DNA of 8,077 nucleotides from Clostridiales bacterium (GCA_022776785.1 JALFHA010000335.1:1-8077), one strand, 5' to 3'. Counted from the first letter of the stretch, positions 1 to 6,908 are shown. Program-made: numbers and translations. Notes: generated by a model not told the origin, from the letters alone.

Positions 1-800
1 TACTTGTCGCCCGCGCAGGAGCCGAGGTACGCAGCCACCAGGCCCGCGTTGAAGTCGTTGGACCAGTAATCGCCGGTCGGGTTGAGCGCGAAGTAGCCCT
101 TCTGCACGTTCTCGCCGAACCACGCCAGCCATGCCTTGGCCTCGTCGGTGTCAAAGAGCACCTGCTTATTCTCCACGTCGATGTAGCCGGAGCCGGACTG
201 CATCATCAGGGACTGCATCATGTCGGTCAGGGAGTCCGCCGCGAAGCCCGGGATGCCCTTGGCCTCGTAGATGACCTTGGAGTTCTCGGCGAGCTGCTCC
301 CAGGTGGTGGGGGCGGTCAGGCCCAGCTCATCATAGAGCGTCTTGTTGATGAAGAAGATGGGGCCGGTCGTCACGGCCGGCAGGGCGTACATGCCGCCGC
401 CGACGAAGCCGGTGGTCTCCGCCTTGATGGCCTCGGGCAGAGAATTGTACACGTCGGCCATGCCGATCTCCTCATCGAAGATGTACTGGCTCAGATCGAC
501 CACCAGGCCGTCCTTCACATAGTCCGCCGCGGTAGAGGCGTAGTTGATGATGATGTTCGGGCCGACGCCGTTGGCCACAGCGTTGTACACGCTGTCAAGG
601 AAGCCGGAATACGCCTGAGACTCGACGATCACCTCGTAATCGCTCTGGCTGGCGTTGAAGTCCGCAGCGAACTTCTCCAGCGCAGCCTGCTGCTCGTCGG
701 TGAAGGTGTGCCAGATGGACACTTTGGTCGCGGCGGACGCGCTTGCGCACAGTGCAAAGAGCATCACAGCAGCCGCTGCCAGGGCAACGATTTTCCTCAT
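1..800 (-). CDS. ABC transporter solute-binding protein, sugar/UgpB-like (3' end outside window)
   Basis: This is the extracytoplasmic substrate-binding component of a carbohydrate-type (CUT1, family 1) ABC importer; about 266 residues are visible and the C-terminal part lies beyond position 1. The ATG at 800-798 follows AGGAGG (plus 814-809) with 8 nt spacing. Residues 1-23 form a signal peptide: MRK, then a hydrophobic Ala/Leu/Val core, then ASA, with likely cleavage before A24. Cys18 is preceded by FAL, a poor lipobox, so lipoprotein anchoring is uncertain. The mature start KVSIWHTFTDEQQAALEKF is typical of glycerol-3-phosphate/sugar binding proteins (UgpB-like), as is the later GDYWSNDFNAGLVAAYLGS. 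The permease genes are not in view and would be expected to the left. The gene begins 51 nt after the FRG-domain gene on the same strand. No convincing promoter was found in that gap. The family assignment is firm; the substrate (sugar or glycerophosphodiester) cannot be told. Confidence 0.94.
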   Translation of the reverse strand, partial: MRKIVALAAAAVMLFALCASASAATKVSIWHTFTDEQQAALEKFAADFNASQSDYEVIVESQAYSGFLDSVYNAVANGVGPNIIINYASTAADYVKDGLVVDLSQYIFDEEIGMADVYNSLPEAIKAETTGFVGGGMYALPAVTTGPIFFINKTLYDELGLTAPTTWEQLAENSKVIYEAKGIPGFAADSLTDMMQSLMMQSGSGYIDVENKQVLFDTDEAKAWLAWFGENVQKGYFALNPTGDYWSNDFNAGLVAAYLGSCAGDK

Positions 801-851
801 CTTGGGTTCCTCCTGTTTTTCTCTTTTCTATGGATTAAGCGCCTCATGCGC

Positions 852-1736
852 CTATTCCCCCTGTGAGTCCGGGCTTCTTAGCTGATTGTAGAGCGGGCCC
901 AGCGCCGAATAGCGGCGCGTAATCCAGCGGCACACGCCGTCCAGCCCCGGATAGATCATGCGCTCGGAGATGTTGATGTAGTCGAGCTTGTCCCGGATTT
1001 CAAGCTTGACCTCCTTGGGAATGATGATTCTGCGGCAGGCGATTTTCTGCTTTTCGATGATATCGCTCAGCAGCACAGCCGGGTCGGAGACCACGGAGAA
1101 CAGCGCGTACTGGTTCACAATCCGGTCGATCATCGACGATGGCTCGAAGAACAGCGCATAGGGCTCGTCGTCGAGCGCGCGCATCTGCTTGAAATCGGGG
1201 ATGACCTTTTCCAGCATCCCGATGGTGAAGATGTTGCTGCCCGTATCCTTGAGCTTGTTTTGAAGCGGCTCGGGCAGGTAGCGCTTGAAGTCGGTGACGT
1301 CAAGCCGCCAGATCACGCCGTCGCGGTCATAGCAGGCCGTGTCCTCCGTAGCGAAGTGCGCCGCCACCAGCGGCGAATACGTCCAGTCGAGCAGGCGCGT
1401 GGGCAGGCCGTGATGCTGCGCCACCGGCAGCAGATGCCAGAAGCCGGAATAGCCCGCCAGCTCGGCATAGCCGTATTTGCGAAAGCTGCGGAAGACCTGC
1501 GACTCGAGCGACAGGTCATGCGCGCAGACGCGGTTGAGCGACGGCACGAGATCCCACTGCTGGTCGGACGCGCCGCGGTAGATGCAGTTGTCGCGATAGC
1601 GCATGATCTTGTCATCCCATACGTCGTCAAAGACAGCGCTTTGCAGCTCATCCCAGCTGTGCACGACGATTTCACGCAGCTCGCCCACGGGCGCACCCCC
1701 GTTCACACGCATTCTATTATAAATAATTCCATTCAA
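852..1736 (-). CDS. FRG-domain protein
   Basis: The FRG domain (Pfam) is named after its (F/Y)RG motif. Its biochemical role is unknown, and such genes are common in accessory, phage and toxin or defence contexts. Here YRGASD lies at residues 53-58, followed by WDLVPSLNR (61-69). The second hallmark, QHHGLPTRLLDWT (107-119) with SPLVAAHFA (121-129), is intact. A later conserved block, SSMIDRIVNQYALFSV, covers about 200-215. There is no signal peptide or membrane segment, so the protein is probably cytoplasmic. At 294 aa it is a normal full-length stand-alone FRG protein. The start is uncertain. The ATG at 1736 has no ribosome binding site. An in-frame GTG at 1688-1686 has GGGGGTG 5 to 11 nt upstream and would give 278 aa without touching the domain. 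The gene follows the fumarase beta stop by 49 nt and precedes the solute-binding protein by 51 nt. Co-transcription is possible, but a functional link is not apparent. Confidence 0.9.
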   Translation of the reverse strand: MNGIIYNRMRVNGGAPVGELREIVVHSWDELQSAVFDDVWDDKIMRYRDNCIYRGASDQQWDLVPSLNRVCAHDLSLESQVFRSFRKYGYAELAGYSGFWHLLPVAQHHGLPTRLLDWTYSPLVAAHFATEDTACYDRDGVIWRLDVTDFKRYLPEPLQNKLKDTGSNIFTIGMLEKVIPDFKQMRALDDEPYALFFEPSSMIDRIVNQYALFSVVSDPAVLLSDIIEKQKIACRRIIIPKEVKLEIRDKLDYINISERMIYPGLDGVCRWITRRYSALGPLYNQLRSPDSQGE

Positions 1737-1785
1737 AGCGCCCGAATCCTGCCTCGGCTTTGAAAACTTTGCGTAAAATCGCCGC

Positions 1786-2334
1786 TCAGCGCCTGTAGCG
1801 GGCAGGCCCCTCCTCGTAGAGATTGCCGCCCTGCGCGTCGATGGCGACGATCAGCGGCAGGCTCTCAACCCTCAGCTCGCGGATGGCCTCCGTGCCCAGG
1901 TCGTCAAAGGCGATGACCCGCGCCGCCCTGACGCACGATGCGATGAGCGCGCCCGCGCCGCCCGTCGCGGCAAAATAGACGCCGTGATTGCGGCGGATGG
2001 CCTGCATCACTGCCTCGCTGCGCGGCCCCTTGCCGATCATGCCGATGAGCCCCAGATCGCACAGCGTCGGCGCGTAGGCATCCATGCGGTAGCTAGTCGT
2101 CGGCCCGCACGAGCCGATGGGGTCGCCCGGCTTGGCGGGGCACGGCCCCGCGTAATAGATGACCTGCCCGCGCACGTCAAAGGGCAGCGGCTTTCCCTCC
2201 TTAACCAGCGCGCACAGGCGCTTGTGCGCCGCGTCGCGGCCGGTATAAATCGTTCCCGTGAGCAGCACGCTGTCGCCCGCGCGCAGGCCCGCGATTTCCT
2301 CCCCGATCAGGGGCGCGTGAATCATCCTTGCCAT
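1786..2334 (-). CDS. Class I fumarate hydratase / L(+)-tartrate dehydratase family, beta subunit
   Basis: This is the C-terminal-type (beta) subunit of the iron-sulfur hydro-lyase that interconverts fumarate and malate; tartrate dehydratase and some related hydratases share the fold. It has 182 aa, the usual size for a separate beta subunit. Visible motifs are TGRDAAHKRL (31-40), GPTTSYRMD (77-85), GKG (101-103) and TGGAGAL (124-130). The TTSYR stretch and Arg33 match the substrate-binding Thr/Arg positions of class I fumarases. The ATG at 2334-2332 follows GGAGGGAG at close spacing, only 12 nt after the alpha stop codon, so the two are translated from one message. A second Met (M4) is possible but less well placed. 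The enzyme acts in the cytoplasm, probably in an incomplete TCA or fumarate/malate route. Sequence alone cannot separate fumarase from tartrate dehydratase; fumarase is the commoner assignment in Clostridia. Confidence 0.95.
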   Translation of the reverse strand: MARMIHAPLIGEEIAGLRAGDSVLLTGTIYTGRDAAHKRLCALVKEGKPLPFDVRGQVIYYAGPCPAKPGDPIGSCGPTTSYRMDAYAPTLCDLGLIGMIGKGPRSEAVMQAIRRNHGVYFAATGGAGALIASCVRAARVIAFDDLGTEAIRELRVESLPLIVAIDAQGGNLYEEGPARYRR

Positions 2335-2346
2335 GCTCTCCCTCCG

Positions 2347-3186
2347 TCAGATGACCGCCGTTTTGTGCCGCGCCGCGTGGCACTGCATGTTCACCGCCAC
2401 CGGCAGACCAGCGATGTGCGTGGGCGCCTGCTCGATGTGCACAGCCAGTGCCGTCACGCGGCCGCCCAGCCCCTGCGGCCCGATGCCCAGATCGTTGATG
2501 CGTCCAAGCAGCTCCTGCTCCATCTGCGCGAGCATCGGGTCCAGCGAGGGCTCGCCGCACTCGCGCGTCAGGCTGTGCTTGGCCATGAGCATGGCGCGCT
2601 CCGCCGTGCCGCCGATGCCCACGCCCACCACCACCGGCGGACAGGGATTGCCCCCGGCCAGCCGCACCGTCTCCACGATGCAGTCCTTCACGCCTTCCAC
2701 GCCCTGCGCAGGCGTGAGCATCCACAGGCGGGACATGTTTTCCGAGCCGAAGCCTTTGGGCGCGGCCGTCAGCGTCACCCGCTCGCCCGGGACGATGCGC
2801 ATATGCACGATGGCGGGCGTGTTATCCCCCGTGTTCACGCGCGTGAGCGGGGTGAGCACGCTCGCGCGGAAGCAGCCGTCGCGGTATGCGCGCCGCACGC
2901 CCTGCTCAATGGCCTCGTTCACGTCGCCGCCGACGAAATGCACATCCTGCCCCACGTCCATGAATATGACCGCCATGCCCGTGTCCTGGCAGATGGGCCG
3001 CTGCTCGCGCGCCGCCAGCCGGTCATTCTCGATCAGCTGGCGCAGCACCTCGCACCCGAACGGGGATTCCTCCTCCTCAAGCCGCCTTTCAAGCAGGCCC
3101 AGCACATCTGCTCCGATCTCGCAGCAGGCGCTCAAAAACAGCGCGCGAACGGTTTCCTCCACGCGCGCCACGTCGATCTCTCTCAT
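2347..3186 (-). CDS. Class I fumarate hydratase / L(+)-tartrate dehydratase family, alpha subunit
   Basis: This is the [4Fe-4S]-cluster-bearing alpha subunit (279 aa), partner of the beta subunit just downstream. The three cluster cysteines of the family are all present: C66 in ICQDTG, C182 in GGNPCPP and C269 in MQCHAARH. D68 of the CQD motif and H257, 12 residues before the last Cys, match catalytic positions of characterised class I fumarases. KGFGSENMS (144-152) and VGVGIGG (187-193) are further signatures. The reading frame stays open far upstream (to 4101), overlapping the opposite-strand permease. The true start is nevertheless the ATG at 3186-3184: it gives MREIDVARVEETVRALF, a standard family N-terminus, and sits 3 nt after GGGGGAGG. 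Such a cluster is oxygen-sensitive in known enzymes, which fits an anaerobe. The transcript probably begins near 3351, leaving a leader of about 165 nt. Confidence 0.96.
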   Translation of the reverse strand: MREIDVARVEETVRALFLSACCEIGADVLGLLERRLEEEESPFGCEVLRQLIENDRLAAREQRPICQDTGMAVIFMDVGQDVHFVGGDVNEAIEQGVRRAYRDGCFRASVLTPLTRVNTGDNTPAIVHMRIVPGERVTLTAAPKGFGSENMSRLWMLTPAQGVEGVKDCIVETVRLAGGNPCPPVVVGVGIGGTAERAMLMAKHSLTRECGEPSLDPMLAQMEQELLGRINDLGIGPQGLGGRVTALAVHIEQAPTHIAGLPVAVNMQCHAARHKTAVI

Positions 3187-3198
3187 GCTGCCTCCCCC

Positions 3199-3214
3199 GC
3201 GCCGCGCGCGGCGC
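3199..3214. repeat. 16-bp perfect palindrome next to the fumarase ribosome binding site
   Basis: GCGCCGCGCGCGGCGC is its own reverse complement. In the fumarase leader RNA it can form a 6-bp GC hairpin with a CGCG loop, ending 2 nt before the GGGGGAGG ribosome binding site. It could affect translation initiation or bind a protein dimer, or it may simply reflect GC-rich intergenic DNA. Confidence 0.5.
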
Positions 3215-3357
3215 ACAGCGAGCTGCCATTCGCTCTCTTTCCCGCTCCATGCTTCCCTTTTTCCAAAAGTATCCGGGAGCGTTCCCCTCAGGGGGAGAAA
3301 AGCCTTTGGGCAGCCTATTGCGCGCCGCAAGCGGCACATTCTTGCGTTGATAAGCAC

Positions 3358-3386
3358 ACTATACCGCATTTGCGCGCGCATTGCAA
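3358..3386 (-). promoter_or_regulatory. Promoter of the fumarase operon
   Basis: On the minus strand, TTGCAA (3386-3381) is separated by 17 nt from TATAGT (3363-3358). This matches 4 of 6 and 5 of 6 consensus sigma-A bases at ideal spacing. The predicted transcript start is about 3351. The 165-nt leader contains a CCCC-TGA-GGGG hairpin and, just before the ribosome binding site, a 16-bp GC palindrome. Confidence 0.6.
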
Positions 3387-3441
3387 GCCCTGTGCGCCTT
3401 TGACTTGTGCGCAGTTGCAGGCAGGAAGCGTCTCGCCCCTG

Positions 3442-3470
3442 TTCCATTTTCACCAGAAATAGAGTATAAT
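3442..3470 (+). promoter_or_regulatory. Probable promoter of the AI-2E-family permease
   Basis: A perfect -10 hexamer TATAAT lies at 3465-3470, 51 nt before the start codon. The best -35 at 17-nt spacing is TTCCAT (3442-3447), a weak match, and there is no extended -10 TG. The -10 is convincing in this GC-rich setting; the -35 is not. Confidence 0.45.
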
Positions 3471-3520
3471 AGGGGAAAGCCGTTCGTACAACCCATGTGA
3501 GTATCAGGAGGGAACCACTC

Positions 3521-4744
3521 ATGCAGCTTTCGCGGGATACCAAGCGTTTTCTGGTGAAGCTCTCGGCCTTCACCGTGCTTCTTGTTCTGCTCGTGCGCCA
3601 CTTCAGCTCCATCGGCGCGTGGATTGGCAACATGTTTGCCGCGCTCTCGCCGTTCATCATCGGCGCGTGCGTCGCGTTTCTCATCAGCGTGCCGATGCGC
3701 CTGTTCACCCGTCTGCTCAGCCACCCCGTCGGCAGGGACAGGCATCCGCTGGTCGGCGGAAAGGCGCGCAGGCTGCTCTCGCTGCTGCTGGCCATCCTGC
3801 TGGTGGTGATGCTCATCGCGCTGTTCATCATGATCGTCATGCCGCAGCTCATCGATACGATGTCCTCGCTGGCCGGGTCCGTGATGCGCTTTGTCCCCGT
3901 CGCGCAGGATTGGATCGCCAGCTTCCGCGTGTGGCTGGCCCAGTATCCTGAGGCGCAGTCCATCATCGAGCCGTACATCCCCGATGTCAACCAGATGGCC
4001 TCCTCGTTCATCACCTTCGTGCAGAAGTACGCCGGGCTGATTGCGGGCACCGCGGTCAGTAGCGTTTCCTCCCTGTTCGGCAGCGCGACGGACGTCATCA
4101 TCTCCTTCGTCTTTGCCGTCTATGTGCTGCTGGAAAAGGAGTCGCTCTCGCGCCAGTGCAAGAAGCTGATTTACGCTTTCCTGCCCAAGTCCTTCTGCGA
4201 TGAGACGCTGCGCGTCGCCTCGATGACGCACAAGACATTTTTTTCCTACGTCACCATCCAGTGTACGGAAGCTGTCATCCTCGGCGTGCTATGCTTTGTC
4301 GGGATGCTGATTCTGCGCTTCCCCTACGCGCTGGTGATTTCCGTCATCATGACCTTCTGCGCGCTGATTCCGATTTACGGCGCGATCATCTCCTGCGTGG
4401 TCGGCGCGTTCCTCATTCTGTTCCAGAATCCGATGCAGGCGATAGGCTTCGTCGTCTTCATCCTCATTCTTCAGCAGATTGAAACGAACCTGATCTATCC
4501 GCGTGTCGTCTCCACCTCCATCAACCTGCCGTCGATGTGGGTGCTGCTGGCCGTCACGGTCGGCGGCGGCCTGTTCGGCGTGGTCGGTATGCTGACCGCC
4601 GTGCCCATCACCTCCATCGTCTACACGCTGCTGGGAGAAATTACCGGCAAACGGCTGTCTGCGCGGGGCATTGCGCCCGCCGACTATGCCCCGCGCGCCG
4701 AGGAGCCTGCCGCGCCGAGGCTAGGCAAGGGAAAGCACAGATAA
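3521..4744 (+). CDS. AI-2E-family membrane permease
   Basis: This is a polytopic inner-membrane protein of the AI-2E (TqsA/YdiK/YtvI-like) family. Members are proposed to export signalling molecules such as autoinducer-2 or to act as ion antiporters; the substrate here is unknown. It has 407 aa, within the usual range. Hydrophobic segments lie at about 12-25, 37-57, 86-108, 190-205, 250-266, 269-300, 306-318 and 340-371. The large amphipathic region between segments 3 and 4 (about 110-185) is typical. Family signatures are ALIPIYGAII (281-290), QQIETNLIYPRVV (318-330) and the Gly-rich GGGLFGVVGMLTAVPI (348-363). The ATG at 3521 has AGGAGG at 3506-3511; an upstream in-frame GTG at 3497 would place the ribosome binding site inside the gene and is rejected. 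The C-terminal tail (about 376-407) is Pro/Ala- and Lys-rich and probably cytoplasmic. A DNA-binding gene follows 53 nt later, possibly co-transcribed. Confidence 0.94.
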   Translation: MQLSRDTKRFLVKLSAFTVLLVLLVRHFSSIGAWIGNMFAALSPFIIGACVAFLISVPMRLFTRLLSHPVGRDRHPLVGGKARRLLSLLLAILLVVMLIALFIMIVMPQLIDTMSSLAGSVMRFVPVAQDWIASFRVWLAQYPEAQSIIEPYIPDVNQMASSFITFVQKYAGLIAGTAVSSVSSLFGSATDVIISFVFAVYVLLEKESLSRQCKKLIYAFLPKSFCDETLRVASMTHKTFFSYVTIQCTEAVILGVLCFVGMLILRFPYALVISVIMTFCALIPIYGAIISCVVGAFLILFQNPMQAIGFVVFILILQQIETNLIYPRVVSTSINLPSMWVLLAVTVGGGLFGVVGMLTAVPITSIVYTLLGEITGKRLSARGIAPADYAPRAEEPAAPRLGKGKHR

Positions 4745-4797
4745 CACTGATTCTGCCAAAATATGTAAGCAAAAACAGATGAAGGAGGAATTTTGTC

Positions 4798-5514
4798 ATG
4801 AGCCGTTTGGGCGATTTGATTCTGCTGGAGCGTACCCGTCAGAAGCTCACCCGCAAGCAGGTAGCCAAGAAGTGCGGCATCTCGGAGGGCTATCTCAAGG
4901 ACGTCGAGGAGGGCCGCCGCATCATACAGGACGATCAGGCGCGGCGCATCCTCAGGACGCTGGGCACCAGCCAGCGCAACGAGGCCGAGTTCTCGTTGGA
5001 CGAGATTGCGGCCACCGTCGATTTGGGCACGCTTGCGCCCAAGCCTTCCCCGGCCCCCAAGCCGCAGCCCAAGCCCGAGCCCGCCGCCAAGCCCGTCAGC
5101 CCCGAGGAACAGAGCGGCATCTGGCTGGATGCGCTGAGCAGCGTGCTCAAGCCCGTGCCCATCATGAACGCCGGCTGGATACAGGTCGGCCGCCGCATGA
5201 CGCCCATTCAGGATGGCAAAATCGAGGGTGCCAAGCCCGACCGCGTCGTCTATTTTGAGGCGCCGGACGACTCCATGCGCGCCATGCGCATCGAGAAGGG
5301 CGATCTTGTGCTCGTCGTGCCGCAAAGCCTGCCCATCGACGGCGCCATCATGCTGGTGGAATACGGCGCGCACCGTTGCCTGCGGCGCATCAAGCTGCTG
5401 GGCAACTCGAACATCCTGCTGCAGAGCGGCGACCGCGCACTGGACGCGGAGGCCGTGAGCATCAGCGAGATCAAGCTCGTAGGCCGCGCCGTGCGCGTGG
5501 AGTTCAGCCTGTGA
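4798..5514 (+). CDS. Xre-type HTH protein with LexA/S24-like C-terminal domain (catalytic Lys replaced)
   Basis: This is a 238-aa predicted regulator. Residues 1-60 form an Xre/Cro-like helix-turn-helix (RKQVAKKCGISEGYLKDVEEG, with GISEGYLKDVE as recognition-helix region). Residues 80-100 are a Pro/Lys-rich linker. Residues about 117-238 match the LexA/peptidase-S24 fold: APDDSM with S159 at the nucleophile position, KGDLVLVV, and a GR(A)V-type C-terminus. An Ala125-Gly126 pair lies 34 residues before S159, close to the 35 in E. coli LexA. The general-base Lys expected 37 residues after the Ser is R196 (CLRRIKL), so self-cleavage is probably impaired. The start ATG follows AGGAGG (4783-4788) with 9 nt spacing. 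It could be a repressor that senses through a non-peptidase S24 fold, or a degenerate prophage-type repressor. No phage genes are adjacent. The target is unknown; the GAAC-3-GTTC inverted repeat 33 nt downstream is a candidate site. Confidence 0.87.
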   Translation: MSRLGDLILLERTRQKLTRKQVAKKCGISEGYLKDVEEGRRIIQDDQARRILRTLGTSQRNEAEFSLDEIAATVDLGTLAPKPSPAPKPQPKPEPAAKPVSPEEQSGIWLDALSSVLKPVPIMNAGWIQVGRRMTPIQDGKIEGAKPDRVVYFEAPDDSMRAMRIEKGDLVLVVPQSLPIDGAIMLVEYGAHRCLRRIKLLGNSNILLQSGDRALDAEAVSISEIKLVGRAVRVEFSL

Positions 5515-5545
5515 CAAATGTCCGGTCTTTTTGCTGACGAACAAC

Positions 5546-5564
5546 TCCCGAACCGTGTTCGGGA
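5546..5564. repeat. Inverted repeat with LexA-box-like core
   Basis: TCCCGAACCGTGTTCGGGA has 7-bp arms around CCGTG. The core GAAC-N3-GTTC resembles the Gram-positive LexA box GAAC-N4-GTTC but is one base short. It lies 31 nt after the HTH/S24 gene stop and before the terminator hairpin. It has no T-run of its own, so it is either an operator or an RNA hairpin. Confidence 0.5.
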
Positions 5565-5573
5565 TGCGCAAAG

Positions 5574-5621
5574 GCTCGCATTTGACCTCTTGAGGATGGG
5601 GTTTAATGCGAGCTTCTTTTT
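5574..5621 (+). terminator. Probable intrinsic terminator after the HTH/S24 gene
   Basis: A 9-bp perfect stem, GCTCGCATT (5574-5582) with AATGCGAGC (5605-5613), is followed directly by TTCTTTTT. The 22-nt loop is long but can fold a small inner CCT/AGG stem. It is on the plus strand, 60 nt after the regulator stop, and faces the convergent acyltransferase gene. Confidence 0.7.
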
Positions 5622-5696
5622 ATATTATTCAGCAGGTATCAATCCTGATGATAAGGCAATAGAAATCTGCATGTTTCTATCAGCAATGCAACCTCA

Positions 5697-6796
5697 TCAT
5701 GTCGGCTCAATACGCTTATGAACAAATTGCGTCAGTCTCTGGATTGTCCATCTCAGAAGTACACCACCAGCACAGGACAAGAAAACCACCGCAGGCATCA
5801 GCGCAATAAAAAACGGAATCGTGCGTGCATCAATTCCTCTTAATGCACACAAGCTTTGAACCAGCTTGACAAACGAATAGGCAAAAAAACCATGAATCAA
5901 AAAAATACAGTAGCTGTTTCTTCCAATTCTTATGAGTATTCTGCCAGTCAAGTTTTCTGAGTGACAGGCATCCTTTGAAAGCATCCAATACAAAACCAGA
6001 TACGTTGCCAAAGCAGTTATCCAGCTTGAATATAGCCTCTTTCCTGAAAAAAAGCAGGTAAAAGCCACAGCATAGAGCGCGATGCCCGCAGGCCGACACT
6101 GTTTTACTTGATCCGATGATAATTTCGATTCAGAAAAATCACTGAACAAAATGATCCCCAATAAATAGCTTGGATAATGAACCAGAAAAACATAATATGA
6201 AAACCCGTTCATTGCAAAACCGTCACCGAAAACGATCCAGAGTATCTTTCGCAGCATCATTGTACTTGCAGACGTAAGCACAAAAAACACTTCTCTATGC
6301 TTGCATCTCCGGAGTGAGGCAACAATCATCGGAGTCAAAGTATAAAGGATAATAGTTGCTCCAATGTACCACCCTCCCAGCATGACATTATTATTGCAAA
6401 ACGGCAGCAAACCATGAAGGAAGAGCAAATTGCACAGCACGGAACTGACACTTCTGTTTTTTCCAAAGGAAAGCGTCTGGCCAAACACGGAAAGCATCAC
6501 CGTATTGACGGTGTAAACCAGTATCAGCACGAAAATCCATGCCGGTGCTAAAGCGCGCAGCCTTGAAAGATAGAATTTCTTTATATCACTCCAATCGTGT
6601 CCCCCCCCCCGAATCTTCTGGCAAGCCTACACGCGATTCCAAATCCAGAAGCAACAAAGAAAATGGGGCATCCTTCCTGAAAATATCTAAACCATTTACA
6701 AAGGTGAAAGCACTGTTCATAATGAACCAAAATCACCATAATCATGGCTATTCCCTTGATGGCATCAATTGAAGCGAATCTTTTCCACTCCAACAC
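5697..6796 (-). CDS. Acyltransferase-3 family membrane protein, frame-split at a G10 tract (probably phase-variable)
   Basis: This is an integral membrane O-acyltransferase of the kind that modifies cell-surface or secreted polysaccharides. Frame 1 (6796-6581) starts at GTG after GGGAGGT and gives the family N-terminus: IDAIKGIAMIMVILVHY with the conserved His25, then GCPIFFVASGFG (42-53). It stops after 71 aa. Frame 2 resumes after the G10 tract (plus C run 6601-6610) as HDWSDIKKFYLSRLRALAP and runs to the stop at 5699-5697. It contains GGWYIGATIILYTLTPMIV and the C-terminal RIGRNSYCIFLIHGF typical of the family. With 8 or 11 Gs the two halves join as one protein of 365 or 366 aa, the normal family length. 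Frame 2 also shows an isolated GTG start at 6530, but the protein is homologous well upstream of it. The gene is much richer in A/T than its neighbours, suggesting transfer. It is convergent with the HTH/S24 gene. A sequencing error in the tract is the main alternative to phase variation. Confidence 0.88.
6601..6610. repeat. Homopolymer tract C10 (G10 in the acyltransferase coding strand)
   Basis: A run of ten Cs lies between T6600 and G6611, inside the 5' third of the acyltransferase gene. In the coding strand it follows the codon TTC, and the ten Gs put the rest of the gene out of frame. Lengths of 8 or 11 give TTC-(GGG)n-GGA-CAC and restore it; 9 and 10 lead to early stops. Confidence 0.95.
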
Positions 6797-6858
6797 CCTT
6801 TACCTCCCTTTTCATCTGTGCTGCCAAGATCGCAATCTTTTTATATAGACGTGTTTAC

Positions 6859-6887
6859 ATTATACAGCATCCTTATATCTCTTGCAA
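6859..6887 (-). promoter_or_regulatory. Promoter of the acyltransferase gene
   Basis: On the minus strand, TTGCAA (6887-6882), a 17-nt spacer and a perfect TATAAT (6864-6859) form a strong sigma-A promoter. The predicted start is near 6852, giving a leader of about 55 nt before the GTG at 6796. The active-looking promoter argues that the frame-split gene is not simply dead. Confidence 0.85.
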
Positions 6888-6908
6888 GGATTTCTGCATA
6901 CCTGCCCC

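Larger units (their letters stand above)
3187..3520. other. Divergent intergenic region
   Basis: This is a 334-nt gene-free region between the minus-strand fumarase operon and the plus-strand permease. It holds the fumarase promoter and leader, the permease -10 box and ribosome binding site, the self-complementary 16-mer at 3199-3214, and small inverted repeats at 3324-3335 (GCCGC-AA-GCGGC) and 3283-3297 (TTCCCC-TCA-GGGGGA). I saw no RNA gene or convincing small ORF. The open frames that cross it on both strands read through promoter elements and do not resemble proteins. Confidence 0.6.

Noticed and set aside
1737..1785. Terminator or separate promoter between fumarase beta and the FRG gene
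   Set aside because: No hairpin with a T-run and no paired -35/-10 boxes were found in these 49 nt.
1984..3462. 492-aa plus-strand open frame
   Set aside because: It is a shadow of the fumarase genes in GC-rich DNA: low-complexity Ala/Arg/His composition and no initiation signals.
3187..4101. Long upstream extension of the fumarase alpha frame (to 584 aa)
   Set aside because: It overlaps the permease on the opposite strand and the promoter region. The family N-terminus and ribosome binding site fix the start at 3186.
3359..4231. 290-aa minus-strand open frame opposite the permease
   Set aside because: It is His/Asp/Arg-rich antisense translation of a clear membrane protein gene.
4745..4797. 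Promoter between the permease and the HTH/S24 gene
   Set aside because: It contains no recognisable -10/-35 pair, only a ribosome binding site.
5518..5721. 67-aa plus-strand ORF after the regulator
   Set aside because: It has no ribosome binding site at usable spacing, runs through the terminator hairpin, overlaps the acyltransferase stop region and resembles no known protein.
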